Assembly: GCA_964621785.1 (NCBI GenBank)
Contig: CAZUPD010000014.1
Span: 29,058-93,057 of the forward strand
Source: JACKDW01 sp964621785
GTDB lineage: Bacteria; Myxococcota_A; Polyangia; Nannocystales; Nannocystaceae
Length of the DNA stretch: 64,000 bases
Reading direction: 5' to 3'
The translations under genes and the position numbers were made by a program. Below are positions 1 through 8,199 of the stretch, one piece after another. The stretch's first letter is position 1, and each line of letters starts with the position of its first letter. The notes below the pieces were generated by a model. That model was not told the DNA's origin, ran no database searches, and worked only from the letters and a program-made list of their open reading frames with translations.

Positions 1-2562
1 CCCATCGGCCTTGGTGCTGCCGAGACTCTTGGCTTTTTCGTAGGCTTTGCGAGCGTCCTCGTACCGCAGGATTTTGAAGTACGCATCGCCGAGTTTGATC
101 CGGTAGTTGGCATTCCCCGGAGCCGCGTTCACAGCCTTCTTTGCATAACTCGCGGCTTGGCGGTGTTTCCCGCGTTCGAATGCGATGTCGCTGAGACCCA
201 TGAGCGAGCGGGCATTTCGGTTGTTGTAGCTCAGCGATTGGTTGAACAGTTTTTCCGCCTCGGAGAAGGCACCACGGGCCAGCGCGGCCTCACCTTGGTC
301 GGCGAGTTGATTGGACAGTTCGACGTCGACGACCTGTTCCTTGACCTCTCCCTCAGTTTTGGCCTGGGTCTTTTTTTGTTTCGGCTGACGGTGGATCTTG
401 ACCGATGTGTTGGCCTTGTGTCCCTTGGACTCCTCCGGTTGCGCAAGCTCGCTTTCCGGCGGTTGTTCGCTTCCTCCCACCGCAAGCTCTGTCGTGCCGA
501 CCCCGTCGGGTCCGTCCTCGAGCACACGGTCGGCGACCGGGACCGCAACTCCGACCCCTCGCTCGCCAGAGGGCTTGTGCCGGTTTTTACGGTTGGGAAG
601 CGCGTTGGCGAGGAGCACCTGCTCGGAAAAGAAGATGTCGGGGCCCCGTTGCTCTTCCCAGGCGTCGAGGGCATCGTCGCGTTGTTCCTCGGGCATCGCC
701 ATCACGGCCAGCAGGCCGAGGTGTTGCAGCTCTTCGGGGGAGAACTCGCCGCGCAGGGCACGTTCGCGGTCGGCCGCCAACTGCGTGCGCAGGACGCCGG
801 TACGCCGCAAAAGCTCTTCGTTGTTCTCGTCGAACATCAACGACTGTGCATAGTAGGCGCGGGCGATCGAGCGTGTGCTCTCGTTGTCCCAGTAGCGGTC
901 TCCGAGGGTCTGAAGCGATGCTGCAAAGTCCTGGCGAAGCGCGAGGGCCTCGGTGTCGCCGAGTTCTTCGGCCGCCCCTTCGAGGTTTTCAAGGGTGTAG
1001 ATCTTCAGCAAAGATGTATCATCAAGTGCATCGGGATCGGGGTAGACCCAATGGGCGCGTGAACCGGCCTCACGGGCCTCGCGGACCAGCTGCTCGACGA
1101 TCGTCTTTTCTTCGGGTGTCGGGTCGGGTTGGGTGAGCAGCGTGATCACAGAGAATACGGCGACCAACAGGCTCGCGGCGGCGATCAGGGGCCAGCGCCA
1201 GCGGACGCCGGTCGGCAGGGTCACGCCGTCGTCAAGGTCGCGGGAGAGGGCGGCGATGAGGGTATCCATCGACGGATAACGCTCGTCGGGATCGGTCGCC
1301 ATGCCCTTCTTGAGCACGTCAAATACCCACGGTGGCACCTCGGTGTCCTTGGGTGGCGGCCGCAGTTCGCCCTCACACACATTCATCGCCAACTCGGTGA
1401 GGGAGTTGCCCTCAAACGGTGCTTGCTTGTACAACGTTCGATACAGGGCGACACAAAACGAAAATTGATCGCTGCGGGCATCGGTCGGCGCACCGGTGTG
1501 TTGTTCCGGCGACATATAGGCCGGCGTGCCCATGACCGTCCCTGCGATTGTCAGCTCGGTCTCGAGTTCGCTCGTACGGGTGAGGCTGACCGGGCCGACG
1601 AGCGACGAGGACGGACTCGGATTGTCGAGTTCACGGGTTGCGCGGGCGAGTCCGAAGTCGAGGACCCGGGCGCGACCATCTATGCCCACGAGAACGTTCT
1701 CGGGTTTGTAGTCGCGGTGGACCAGACCGACGGCATGGGCGGCAGCCAGGCCCCGAGCTGCTTGTAGATGCATCTCTAAGATGCCCTGCCACGCGTGATG
1801 GCCCTGGTTCGACCAGTCTTCGAGGTCATGTCCCTTGACGAATTCCATCGCCAAAAAGATCTGGCCCTCGAACACGCCGACGTCATAGACTTGGACCACG
1901 TTGGGGTGCGAGAGCTTGGCCATCGCTTGGGCCTCGCGCATCATTCTGGCCCGCCCCTGTGTGCCCGGTTGGTCGGCGGTCAACAACAACTTGATGGCAA
2001 CCCGCCGGTCGAGTTCCTCGTCGTAGCCCGAGAACACGATCCCCATTCCACCTTCGCCGAGCTTGCGCAGCACCGCGTAGCGATCGATTCGCATCGGTTC
2101 GCCGCGGTTTTGGTAGAGCCGTGCCTCGAGGTTGTGGCCGTAGAGGCTCGGGTCGATGTCGATAGGTCCGCCGGTGTTGACGACGGTGGCGTCAAATCCC
2201 GCAGGTTCGCGCACGGTGATCGCATCGTCGGCGAGGCGGGCAACGGTTTTGCGACTCGCCACCTCGGTGCGCATCACGGTCCGCGTGGCCTGTGGTGCCG
2301 CCATCGTTTTCGCCGCACTGACCTTTGGGGCACCTCGGCGGGTCGGTTCGCGGGGTGCACGTGCTGGCTCGTTCGGTGAAACCACGGTTGCCCCGAGTGC
2401 CGCTTCACGGGGCTCGCAAGGCGAAGCCATGGTCGCCCCGAGTGCAGGTCCCGGTCCTTGGGCCGCGACCATCGTCGACGCGATCGCAGGGGACCCGGGT
2501 TCGGGGGAGCCAGGCGGTGGCAAACCACCTTGGGCGAGGAGAGTTTTATTGTCGGCAGACAT
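1..2562 (-). CDS. Ser/Thr protein kinase with TPR-like C-terminus (3' end outside window)
   Basis: The minus-strand frame is open from an ATG at 2562 to the window edge (854 residues, no stop seen). A Thr/Pro/Ala-rich N-terminal tail of about 150 residues precedes a complete Hanks-type kinase domain: glycine loop GEGGMG near residue 168, VAIK lysine near 191, HRDYKPEN near 282, DFG near 302 and SPEQ near 351. One membrane segment follows at about 455-475 (LIAAASLLVAVFSVITLL), then a helical region with TPR-like repeats near the end (FSEAEKLFNQSLSYNN and following units). It is therefore a membrane kinase whose repeat part probably lies outside the cytoplasm or binds partners. It resembles the second kinase at 55770-58706 in layout. 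No Shine-Dalgarno sequence is obvious. The kinase identity is secure; the substrate is unknown. Confidence 0.93.
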   Translation of the reverse strand, partial: MSADNKTLLAQGGLPPPGSPEPGSPAIASTMVAAQGPGPALGATMASPCEPREAALGATVVSPNEPARAPREPTRRGAPKVSAAKTMAAPQATRTVMRTEVASRKTVARLADDAITVREPAGFDATVVNTGGPIDIDPSLYGHNLEARLYQNRGEPMRIDRYAVLRKLGEGGMGIVFSGYDEELDRRVAIKLLLTADQPGTQGRARMMREAQAMAKLSHPNVVQVYDVGVFEGQIFLAMEFVKGHDLEDWSNQGHHAWQGILEMHLQAARGLAAAHAVGLVHRDYKPENVLVGIDGRARVLDFGLARATRELDNPSPSSSLVGPVSLTRTSELETELTIAGTVMGTPAYMSPEQHTGAPTDARSDQFSFCVALYRTLYKQAPFEGNSLTELAMNVCEGELRPPPKDTEVPPWVFDVLKKGMATDPDERYPSMDTLIAALSRDLDDGVTLPTGVRWRWPLIAAASLLVAVFSVITLLTQPDPTPEEKTIVEQLVREAREAGSRAHWVYPDPDALDDTSLLKIYTLENLEGAAEELGDTEALALRQDFAASLQTLGDRYWDNESTRSIARAYYAQSLMFDENNEELLRRTGVLRTQLAADRERALRGEFSPEELQHLGLLAVMAMPEEQRDDALDAWEEQRGPDIFFSEQVLLANALPNRKNRHKPSGERGVGVAVPVADRVLEDGPDGVGTTELAVGGSEQPPESELAQPEESKGHKANTSVKIHRQPKQKKTQAKTEGEVKEQVVDVELSNQLADQGEAALARGAFSEAEKLFNQSLSYNNRNARSLMGLSDIAFERGKHRQAASYAKKAVNAAPGNANYRIKLGDAYFKILRYEDARKAYEKAKSLGSTKADG

Positions 2563-2727
2563 CGCGGGTCGGGTCACTACGAAACACGGACGGTGGACAG
2601 AGGATACGACGGCTCGTCAAAGGGATCACCCGGGGGCATTCCCGATCGAAAAAGGTGTCCGAGCGGGGAGTGACCGCGGGTCGGTTTTGGATCACTTTTT
2701 CGAGAACCACACACGCATCGTTACACA

Positions 2728-3561
2728 TCACGGTTTGGTCAGTGGTGGTGCAGCCTGTCCCGTTCGACTGGTGGAAAAGACCAGGTGCCCATCGGCGAGT
2801 TGTGTCGAAACACAGAACACAGCGGCGACCTGCTCGGGTGTCAGAACCGCTGGCGTGGGACCGACGTCGACAGTTCCACGTCCATCCGCGTGGAGCAAAA
2901 CGACGCGATCGGCGAATTGCCGCGCGAGATCGAGGTCGTGGATCGCGATCAACATGGCAATCTCGCGCCGGCATTGGTCGCGACAAAGTTGCAAGAACTC
3001 AATGGCATGGCCGATGTCGAGCGCGGCCGTCGGCTCGTCGAGCAGGCAACAGGTCGCCCGCGTAGCGAGCATCCGCGCGAGCATGACACGTTGCCGTTCC
3101 CCGCCGCTGAGGGTGCCGATGCGCCGGTGTTTCAACCTGTCGATAGAGACAGATAGAATCGCGGCCGCGATCGCCTCGCGGTCGACCTCGTTCGGAGGAG
3201 AAAAAGCGGTCCAATAGGGGGCGCGGCCGAGCGACACCACTTCGTCGACGCGGAGGTCAGGATCGGCTGGGGTGTGCTGGGGGAGATAGGCGATCTGGCG
3301 GGCGCGGAGTCTCGCGTCGATCGTGTGAAGCGCCTGTGTTCCGAGTCGGACAACCCCCTGTTGGGGGGGCGTCAGTCCGGCCATGTCGCGCAGCAGGCTG
3401 GTCTTGCCGGCGCCGTTGGGGCCGACCAACGCGACCAACTCCCCGGGGTGCATTTGGAGGTCGAGTTGAGTGTACAAACATGTATCTCCGTAGCCGCGAG
3501 CAAGTCCCCGTGCACACAAAAACACGGGAGCACCGGAGGTCGCAGGGGGAATCGAAGACAT
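2728..3561 (-). CDS. ABC transporter ATP-binding protein, FecE/BtuD type (iron-siderophore/heme/B12 uptake family)
   Basis: 277 residues with all ABC ATPase motifs: Walker A GPNGAGKT at 47-54, Q-loop Gln near 95, signature LSGGERQR at 151-158, Walker B CCLLDEP at 171-177 and switch His at 208. The VVSLGRAPY segment near 108-116 is typical of the FecE/FhuC/BtuD/HmuV group, which powers uptake of iron chelates, heme or cobalamin. No permease or substrate-binding protein lies next to it, so it is an orphan ATPase in this window and the substrate cannot be assigned. It sits between a kinase gene and a sugar-dehydrogenase gene on the same strand, 18 bases downstream of the latter. Confidence 0.88.
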   Translation of the reverse strand: MSSIPPATSGAPVFLCARGLARGYGDTCLYTQLDLQMHPGELVALVGPNGAGKTSLLRDMAGLTPPQQGVVRLGTQALHTIDARLRARQIAYLPQHTPADPDLRVDEVVSLGRAPYWTAFSPPNEVDREAIAAAILSVSIDRLKHRRIGTLSGGERQRVMLARMLATRATCCLLDEPTAALDIGHAIEFLQLCRDQCRREIAMLIAIHDLDLARQFADRVVLLHADGRGTVDVGPTPAVLTPEQVAAVFCVSTQLADGHLVFSTSRTGQAAPPLTKP

Positions 3562-3579
3562 GGTCCGTAGAGATTGCGG

Positions 3580-4710
3580 TTACGACGGGGCGATCCGGTA
3601 GACGAGCCCGGCCGCGTCGTCACTGACCAACAGCGAACCGTCGGGGAGAACTTCGAGGTCGACAGGACGCCCCCAGGCCTTGCCGTCGCTTTTGAGCCAA
3701 CCCTCGGCAAACACCTCGTAGGTGGTCGGAGTATCGCCTTCGAGCGTGACTTGGGTGATGCGGTACCCGATCGGCTCACTGCGGTTCCACGACCCGTGTT
3801 CGGCGATCAACAGCTTGCCGCGGTGATCTTGAGGCACGTTGGGTCCGCTGTAAAACCGCAGACCGAGGGCGGCGACATGGGGACCGAGGGTCTGCGCAGC
3901 CGGGGTGAACTCGGAACAGGGGCGGGTGTTGAACTCGGGATCGGCAATGTCCGTGCCATGGCAAAACGGGTACCCAAAGTGCATGCCGACCGTCGGTGCG
4001 TGGTTGAGTTCATCGGGCGGAAGATCGTCGCCGAGGTGATCGCGGCCGTTGTCGGTCAACCACATCTCGCCGGTTTCGGGATGCCAGGTAAACCCCACTG
4101 TATTGCGGATACCGGAGGCAAACACGGACACGTCGCTGCCGTCCGGCCGCATCCGCAGGATGCTGGCATAGCGCGGGTCGTCCTCGCGCAGGCAGATATT
4201 GCAGGGTGCACCTACTGGTACATACAAATATCCGTCCGGGCCAAAGGCGATGAACTTCCACCCGTGGTGTTCGTCGGTCGGGAGGTCATCGCGGACGATC
4301 TCGGGCGGTGGCGGGTTGTCGAGATGTTGTTCGACCTGCGGGATGCGGAGGATCCGCGAGACCTCTGCGATGTACAGGTCACCCCCGTGCATCGCCACAC
4401 CGTTGGGTACGTGGAGACCCTCGGCGATCGTCCGGATGGTCTCGGCTCGACCGTCGCCGTCGGCATCGGTCAAGGCGACGACATTCCCGGTTTTACGTGC
4501 GCCGACAAAGATCGTGCCCTCGGGCCCACGGGTCAACGAGCGAGCCGCTTCGACCTCGGCGAACACCGAGATCGTAAACCCGGGCGGTAACTGGATCGAG
4601 GCGAGGTCGGGCGTCACACTCGATCCAGAACATGTGCATGCACCGAGTAGTAGTACAGTCGCCAAGGACAGGCCGCCGATGCGCCGGGTCTTTGACCGAT
4701 CGGGAGTCAC
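3580..4710 (-). CDS. PQQ-dependent sugar (sorbosone-type) dehydrogenase-like lipoprotein
   Basis: I chose the GTG at 4710 because it overlaps the upstream stop as GTGA and gives a lipoprotein signal ending LLLGAC (Cys 25); longer forms only add residues from the upstream gene. The 376-residue product reads as a six-bladed beta-propeller of the soluble glucose/sorbosone dehydrogenase family. Recognisable parts are LPPGFTISVFAEV, VPNGVAMHGGDLYIAE, HHGWKFIAFGPDG, ILRMRPDGS and the block HPETGEMWLTDNGRDHLGDD. Family members oxidise sugars or aldehydes with PQQ in the periplasm; no PQQ synthesis gene is seen here. Extra cysteines (PCNIC and FCHG...RPCSEF) could form disulfides. The overlap implies translational coupling to the DUF4388-like gene. 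Confidence 0.82.
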   Translation of the reverse strand: MTPDRSKTRRIGGLSLATVLLLGACTCSGSSVTPDLASIQLPPGFTISVFAEVEAARSLTRGPEGTIFVGARKTGNVVALTDADGDGRAETIRTIAEGLHVPNGVAMHGGDLYIAEVSRILRIPQVEQHLDNPPPPEIVRDDLPTDEHHGWKFIAFGPDGYLYVPVGAPCNICLREDDPRYASILRMRPDGSDVSVFASGIRNTVGFTWHPETGEMWLTDNGRDHLGDDLPPDELNHAPTVGMHFGYPFCHGTDIADPEFNTRPCSEFTPAAQTLGPHVAALGLRFYSGPNVPQDHRGKLLIAEHGSWNRSEPIGYRITQVTLEGDTPTTYEVFAEGWLKSDGKAWGRPVDLEVLPDGSLLVSDDAAGLVYRIAPS

Positions 4711-5636
4711 GGATTTTGGACCTGGGCTGAGCTTTTGGACGTGTCGTCGCCCCCGCCTAGGCCGCAAAATGTGAAGGCCAACCACCCGAACAGGACAAAT
4801 GTAATGCCGAGGGCGACCAACATCCGCGACGGCCCGTCGTTGGGCGTTTCGGGTAGGCGCGGGGTTTTGGAGCCGCTGGTACCCGGCTGGGGCACGCCCG
4901 GAGCCGGTGTGTTCACGCGTTCGATATACCCGCCCTGGTTGAGGTAGACGAGTCCCTCTAATGTTGTAAATGCATCATTTGCGCGGTCGAGGAGCTCTTG
5001 TAGGGTCTTGCTGCCGTCGACCTTCTCGAGTAGCGCACGATGCTCAGACGAGAGTTCTGCCTGCGACGCTCCCGCGACCGGTTTGACCACTCGGTTGAGG
5101 TCGCCCAACATCCGCAGCAGCGCTTTTCGACGCTGCTCACGACGGGCCAACTCGACCTGCACAGAGTCGGAGCGTTTGATCGTGCGGTCCGGTTCGCGGT
5201 CTTCGTAGCGGATCCCAACCGAGCCTTTGTCCAGCTCGAGCAGCGCAATCGCGGCATCGAGGCCATCAAGATCGTCGGTGCGGGCGTCGACGACCTGCCC
5301 GGCCAGCGTCCATACACGGCCCTTGATCTTTTTGCCGACGATCTCGAGGATGCAGGTGCGCCGGTGTTGCTCGATCAGCTCGAGCAATTTGGGCGTCGGG
5401 CGGTCGGCGACTTGGGCCCAGAAAGTTGTACTGTAAGGTATTTCTCTGCCAGCGCGGTGGCGACCGTCGATGACATAGTCGATCAGCCACTGTTCCAAGG
5501 TTGCGATCGAGAGCCAATATTTCGCCGCCGCGGTATCGAGGTCGATTTCACCGGCGAGTACCCGCGAGACCAACTGGTGGCGCTCGGGTTCTCCCCACTG
5601 CCGCGGGGCCTGGTTGACATCGTCGGTCTGGAGCAT
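4707..5636 (-). CDS. DUF4388-like (PatA N-terminal-like) protein with C-terminal membrane anchor
   Basis: 309 residues. The N-terminus (LAGEIDLDTAAAKYWLSIATLEQW) looks like a short helix-turn-helix segment. The middle matches the style of DUF4388/PatA N-terminal domains, common in myxobacterial signalling proteins: ILEIVGKKIKGRVWTLAGQVVDARTDDLDGLDAAIALLELDKG. A Pro-rich linker leads to a single C-terminal membrane helix (MLVALGITFVLFGWLAF) and a short tail. The stop overlaps the GTG start of the sugar-dehydrogenase gene by four bases, so the two are co-translated. Function is unknown; a signalling or regulatory role is only suggested by family. One exact TGYANNTRCA element lies in the gene at 4966-4975. 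Confidence 0.7.
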   Translation of the reverse strand: MLQTDDVNQAPRQWGEPERHQLVSRVLAGEIDLDTAAAKYWLSIATLEQWLIDYVIDGRHRAGREIPYSTTFWAQVADRPTPKLLELIEQHRRTCILEIVGKKIKGRVWTLAGQVVDARTDDLDGLDAAIALLELDKGSVGIRYEDREPDRTIKRSDSVQVELARREQRRKALLRMLGDLNRVVKPVAGASQAELSSEHRALLEKVDGSKTLQELLDRANDAFTTLEGLVYLNQGGYIERVNTPAPGVPQPGTSGSKTPRLPETPNDGPSRMLVALGITFVLFGWLAFTFCGLGGGDDTSKSSAQVQNP

Positions 5637-5955
5637 TGTTCTGGCGAAACGGCCCTACTTGATTACGTTACAAAATTACGCATGGCCGCGGTAGCGGTGC
5701 GACAGCCACCCACCGACGACAAAACACGAAAAACCTCCGGTTTCAAAAAAATGTGTGTACACCGCGGTTCCTGCGGGGATGACCAACCCCTGGTTCTCCA
5801 AAGGCGGGGTCTCGCTCACCCAGTCGAGGTCATCGAATCAACGTTATTGCCCGGTTTCTCACCCAAGTTTTCGGCCGGGGGTTGCAAACGTGCGTAACCA
5901 TTGGATGCGCGGACAAACCCGTGTGGTGGGTGCGTGCATTTGCAAGCCGCAGCAG
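5637..5955. other. Intergenic region without a recognisable gene
   Basis: This 319-base stretch separates two minus-strand genes and must hold the promoter of the 5636 gene. Its right end carries one exact TGYANNTRCA element (5935-5944, TGCATTTGCA), immediately downstream of the next gene's stop, and a one-mismatch copy at 5752-5761. I see no RNA gene and no clear hairpin terminator. Confidence 0.6.
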
Positions 5956-6471
5956 TTACCGGACTTCGTGGACCCCGACAGGACCGTGTGGGCGGTAGCT
6001 CAGCACCCCTGTCAGGCTGACGATGGACACGGCTCCCCAGCGCAGCTCGCTCTCTTCGGTGATCTCGCCGTCCACCCAGTCTTCGGGTAGGGAGTCTGCC
6101 CACCACACGACCGCATACGACGGCTCTCCCAAGGGCGTGATCAGGGCGGCGTAGCAGTTGTGGGTCCGACTCATATCGCGCAGGCCGAGGGTGGCGTCCG
6201 CTGGCAGTACCACCTCTTCGGCGGGGGCTAGAACACCCGGTGCGAGTAACAACTCGGGGGTGACGGCCACATTGTCGCAGTCGAGTTCGGCTTCGGGTGT
6301 GAGCATCTGCAACTCCACATCGATCGTCCAATCCGTGGCGTTATGGAGGTACGCATCGGCGAAGATCGGCACGCGGTGGTCTTCCCAGGCTTCGGTTCCC
6401 GCGTCGCTACAGCCGGTCAGTGTCGATACAACGAGGGTCAAGAGCCCGCCCAAAAGTCGTGTGCCAGACAT
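5956..6471 (-). CDS. Small lipoprotein, paralogous to the ectodomain encoded at 8200-9816
   Basis: 171 residues with a lipoprotein signal (LLTLVVSTLTGC, Cys 21). A GGAG sits about 12 bases upstream of the ATG. The exported part contains DAYLHNATDWTIDVELQML, then a DCDNV block, then a Pro/Leu-rich segment and ATLGLRDMSRTHNCYAAL. The same order of features (YVHNTSGDQQLILRVRPLR, DCFNV, proline-rich stretch, CQAVLLES) occurs in the membrane protein encoded at 8200-9816, so the two probably share a beta-sandwich-like domain. Function is not known. The gene lies just downstream of the von Willebrand A lipoprotein on the same strand, separated by about 130 bases. Confidence 0.72.
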   Translation of the reverse strand: MSGTRLLGGLLTLVVSTLTGCSDAGTEAWEDHRVPIFADAYLHNATDWTIDVELQMLTPEAELDCDNVAVTPELLLAPGVLAPAEEVVLPADATLGLRDMSRTHNCYAALITPLGEPSYAVVWWADSLPEDWVDGEITEESELRWGAVSIVSLTGVLSYRPHGPVGVHEVR

Positions 6472-6603
6472 TGTACAATCTCCAATACATGTATAAGAAC
6501 TGAAATTTGAGGTCAGCAGGTTTGCCTCGGGCGTAGTTGTGACGATTGCTCACGTAAGCCACAGGAGTCGATGCGACTGCAATCGTCCCCTGCGGCACAT
6601 TCC

Positions 6604-8151
6604 CTAGTCCTGCGGCCACGGCTCGGGTTTTGTTTGCCCGGGCGGTGGCTCCAAAGCCCCGTGGGCCACCAGGTTGCTGCGGAACATCTCGATGTAGCGC
6701 AAGTCATCTTCGATATCCGCATCCGGATGTTGCAGCAGCCATGCGCTGACATTGGACCCGAGGCCGTCGAGCACGTTGAGGGCACCGGTGAGATCACCCG
6801 AGGTCGCCCGCGCAGACGCGAGCTGAAACCCGACGAAGATATTGAGGGTGACAAACGACTTCTCGGCCGTGAGGTTGTCGAAAAAGGCATCTGGAGTGTC
6901 AAACCCGTGGGGCGAGCTGATCTCGACCTGTTGGTGCACGAGCTCGTCAGTCCCGGGCTTGCGGTATTCGAGTGTCAACGACCCGACCTCGAGCCCGTTG
7001 CCGGGAGCAGTCGCCGACTCGAGCAACTCGAGCACAATCCCGCCACCCCCGCCGCGACGGCCACCGGTTTGATCGCTGGCCGACGTGCGGTGGGCGATGT
7101 GGAGACTCGGGATGTAGATACTCCCCGAACCGCTGGAAAACTCGGCCTGTTTGGTCCCGTAGACCCCGCGCAGGGCGTAGTCGATCGAGGGCGAGATGTC
7201 GATTCGGACATCTTCGGCGAGCGGGACCAAAAATGCCTCGACCTCGTCGACAAACACTTCTTGTACCGCCATCGGATTTTCGAGGAAGTAAAAACTACCG
7301 CTGCCGATCTCGGACAGGTCGCGCATGAGTTCGACATCGAAGTCGGTACCCATGCCGATGGTTGTCAGCCCGATCCCTTCGCTGCTGTAGGCGGTCGCCA
7401 GCGACAAGAGTTTTTCGTCGGCTGTGATCCCGGTGGTCGCCATCCCGTCGCTGAGCAAAATGACGCGGTTTTGCAGCCCCGGCTCCTGGTACAGCGCAAC
7501 CTGCTCAAATGCTGTGCGCAGGCCGGCGTAGATGTTGGTGCTACCTTTGGGTGTCAGCTGGTTGATCGCGATGCTGAGGTCGGGGTCGTTGTGGGCGGCC
7601 GCGTCGAGCATCACGGTGGCGTCGTTGGAGAAACCCACCAAGCTGACCTGATCACCAGGTTGAAGTGCGCTCAACATGTTGAGTAGACCGACGCGGGTAT
7701 AGTCCATGTTGGGACCACTCATCGAACCGCTGGTATCGATCGCGATGGCCAGGTTGAGCGGCGGTCGCTCGAGTTCATCCGGGTCGATCGGTGTGTTCAT
7801 CCCCAGCAGCACCGTGGTGCAGTTCGAGCCGTTGATCATATTGTCCATGCGCCCGAACAGTCCGTGCAGGCACACATCCTCGCCACAGTCGGCGGCGGGA
7901 AGCTCGAGCTTGTGTTCGTTGAAAAACCCGACGTCGTCGAGGGTGTTGGGATTGGGCAAGTCACCAGCTTCGAGAATCTGGCGAAACAGACCGAAGTCTT
8001 GGGCGCCGCCCTGGCCGAGTCCGGCACCTTCGCCGTACTCGTCATTCCAATCCCCGGATCCGCCGGAATCTCCGCAACCGGGGGCGAGCGTCGAGGCAAG
8101 GCAAAGGGCGATGGCGGGCAGGGAAAGGGTTTTGAAGTTGAAGATCGACAT
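6604..8151 (-). CDS. von Willebrand factor A domain lipoprotein (YfbK-like)
   Basis: Start chosen at the ATG 8151, which gives a lipoprotein signal ending LAPGC (Cys 26) and has an AGGA about 12 bases upstream; the frame extends 12 codons further without support. The product has 515 residues. A VWA domain starts near residue 132 with the complete metal-site motif IDTSGSMSG, a later LTPKGSTNIYAGL and LLSDGMATTGIT, so metal-dependent ligand binding is expected. A beta-rich C-terminal half follows, with a Gly-rich QTGGRRGGGGG loop, as in the YfbK type of surface VWA proteins. It is followed and preceded by two exported proteins sharing a domain, suggesting a small envelope complex. Ligand unknown. 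Confidence 0.85.
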   Translation of the reverse strand: MSIFNFKTLSLPAIALCLASTLAPGCGDSGGSGDWNDEYGEGAGLGQGGAQDFGLFRQILEAGDLPNPNTLDDVGFFNEHKLELPAADCGEDVCLHGLFGRMDNMINGSNCTTVLLGMNTPIDPDELERPPLNLAIAIDTSGSMSGPNMDYTRVGLLNMLSALQPGDQVSLVGFSNDATVMLDAAAHNDPDLSIAINQLTPKGSTNIYAGLRTAFEQVALYQEPGLQNRVILLSDGMATTGITADEKLLSLATAYSSEGIGLTTIGMGTDFDVELMRDLSEIGSGSFYFLENPMAVQEVFVDEVEAFLVPLAEDVRIDISPSIDYALRGVYGTKQAEFSSGSGSIYIPSLHIAHRTSASDQTGGRRGGGGGIVLELLESATAPGNGLEVGSLTLEYRKPGTDELVHQQVEISSPHGFDTPDAFFDNLTAEKSFVTLNIFVGFQLASARATSGDLTGALNVLDGLGSNVSAWLLQHPDADIEDDLRYIEMFRSNLVAHGALEPPPGQTKPEPWPQD

Positions 8152-8199
8152 GGCAAAAGTTCCTGAAGAAAAGGTGTGGGTACACAAAAATTGTGGGTG

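Noticed and set aside
157..1136. Long plus-strand open frames opposite the first kinase
   Set aside because: They are antisense shadows of a GC-rich gene; the minus strand shows complete kinase motifs.
6571..7686. Plus-strand frame of 371 codons
   Set aside because: Lies antisense to the VWA lipoprotein, whose motifs and start are clear; composition is that of a reverse-strand shadow.
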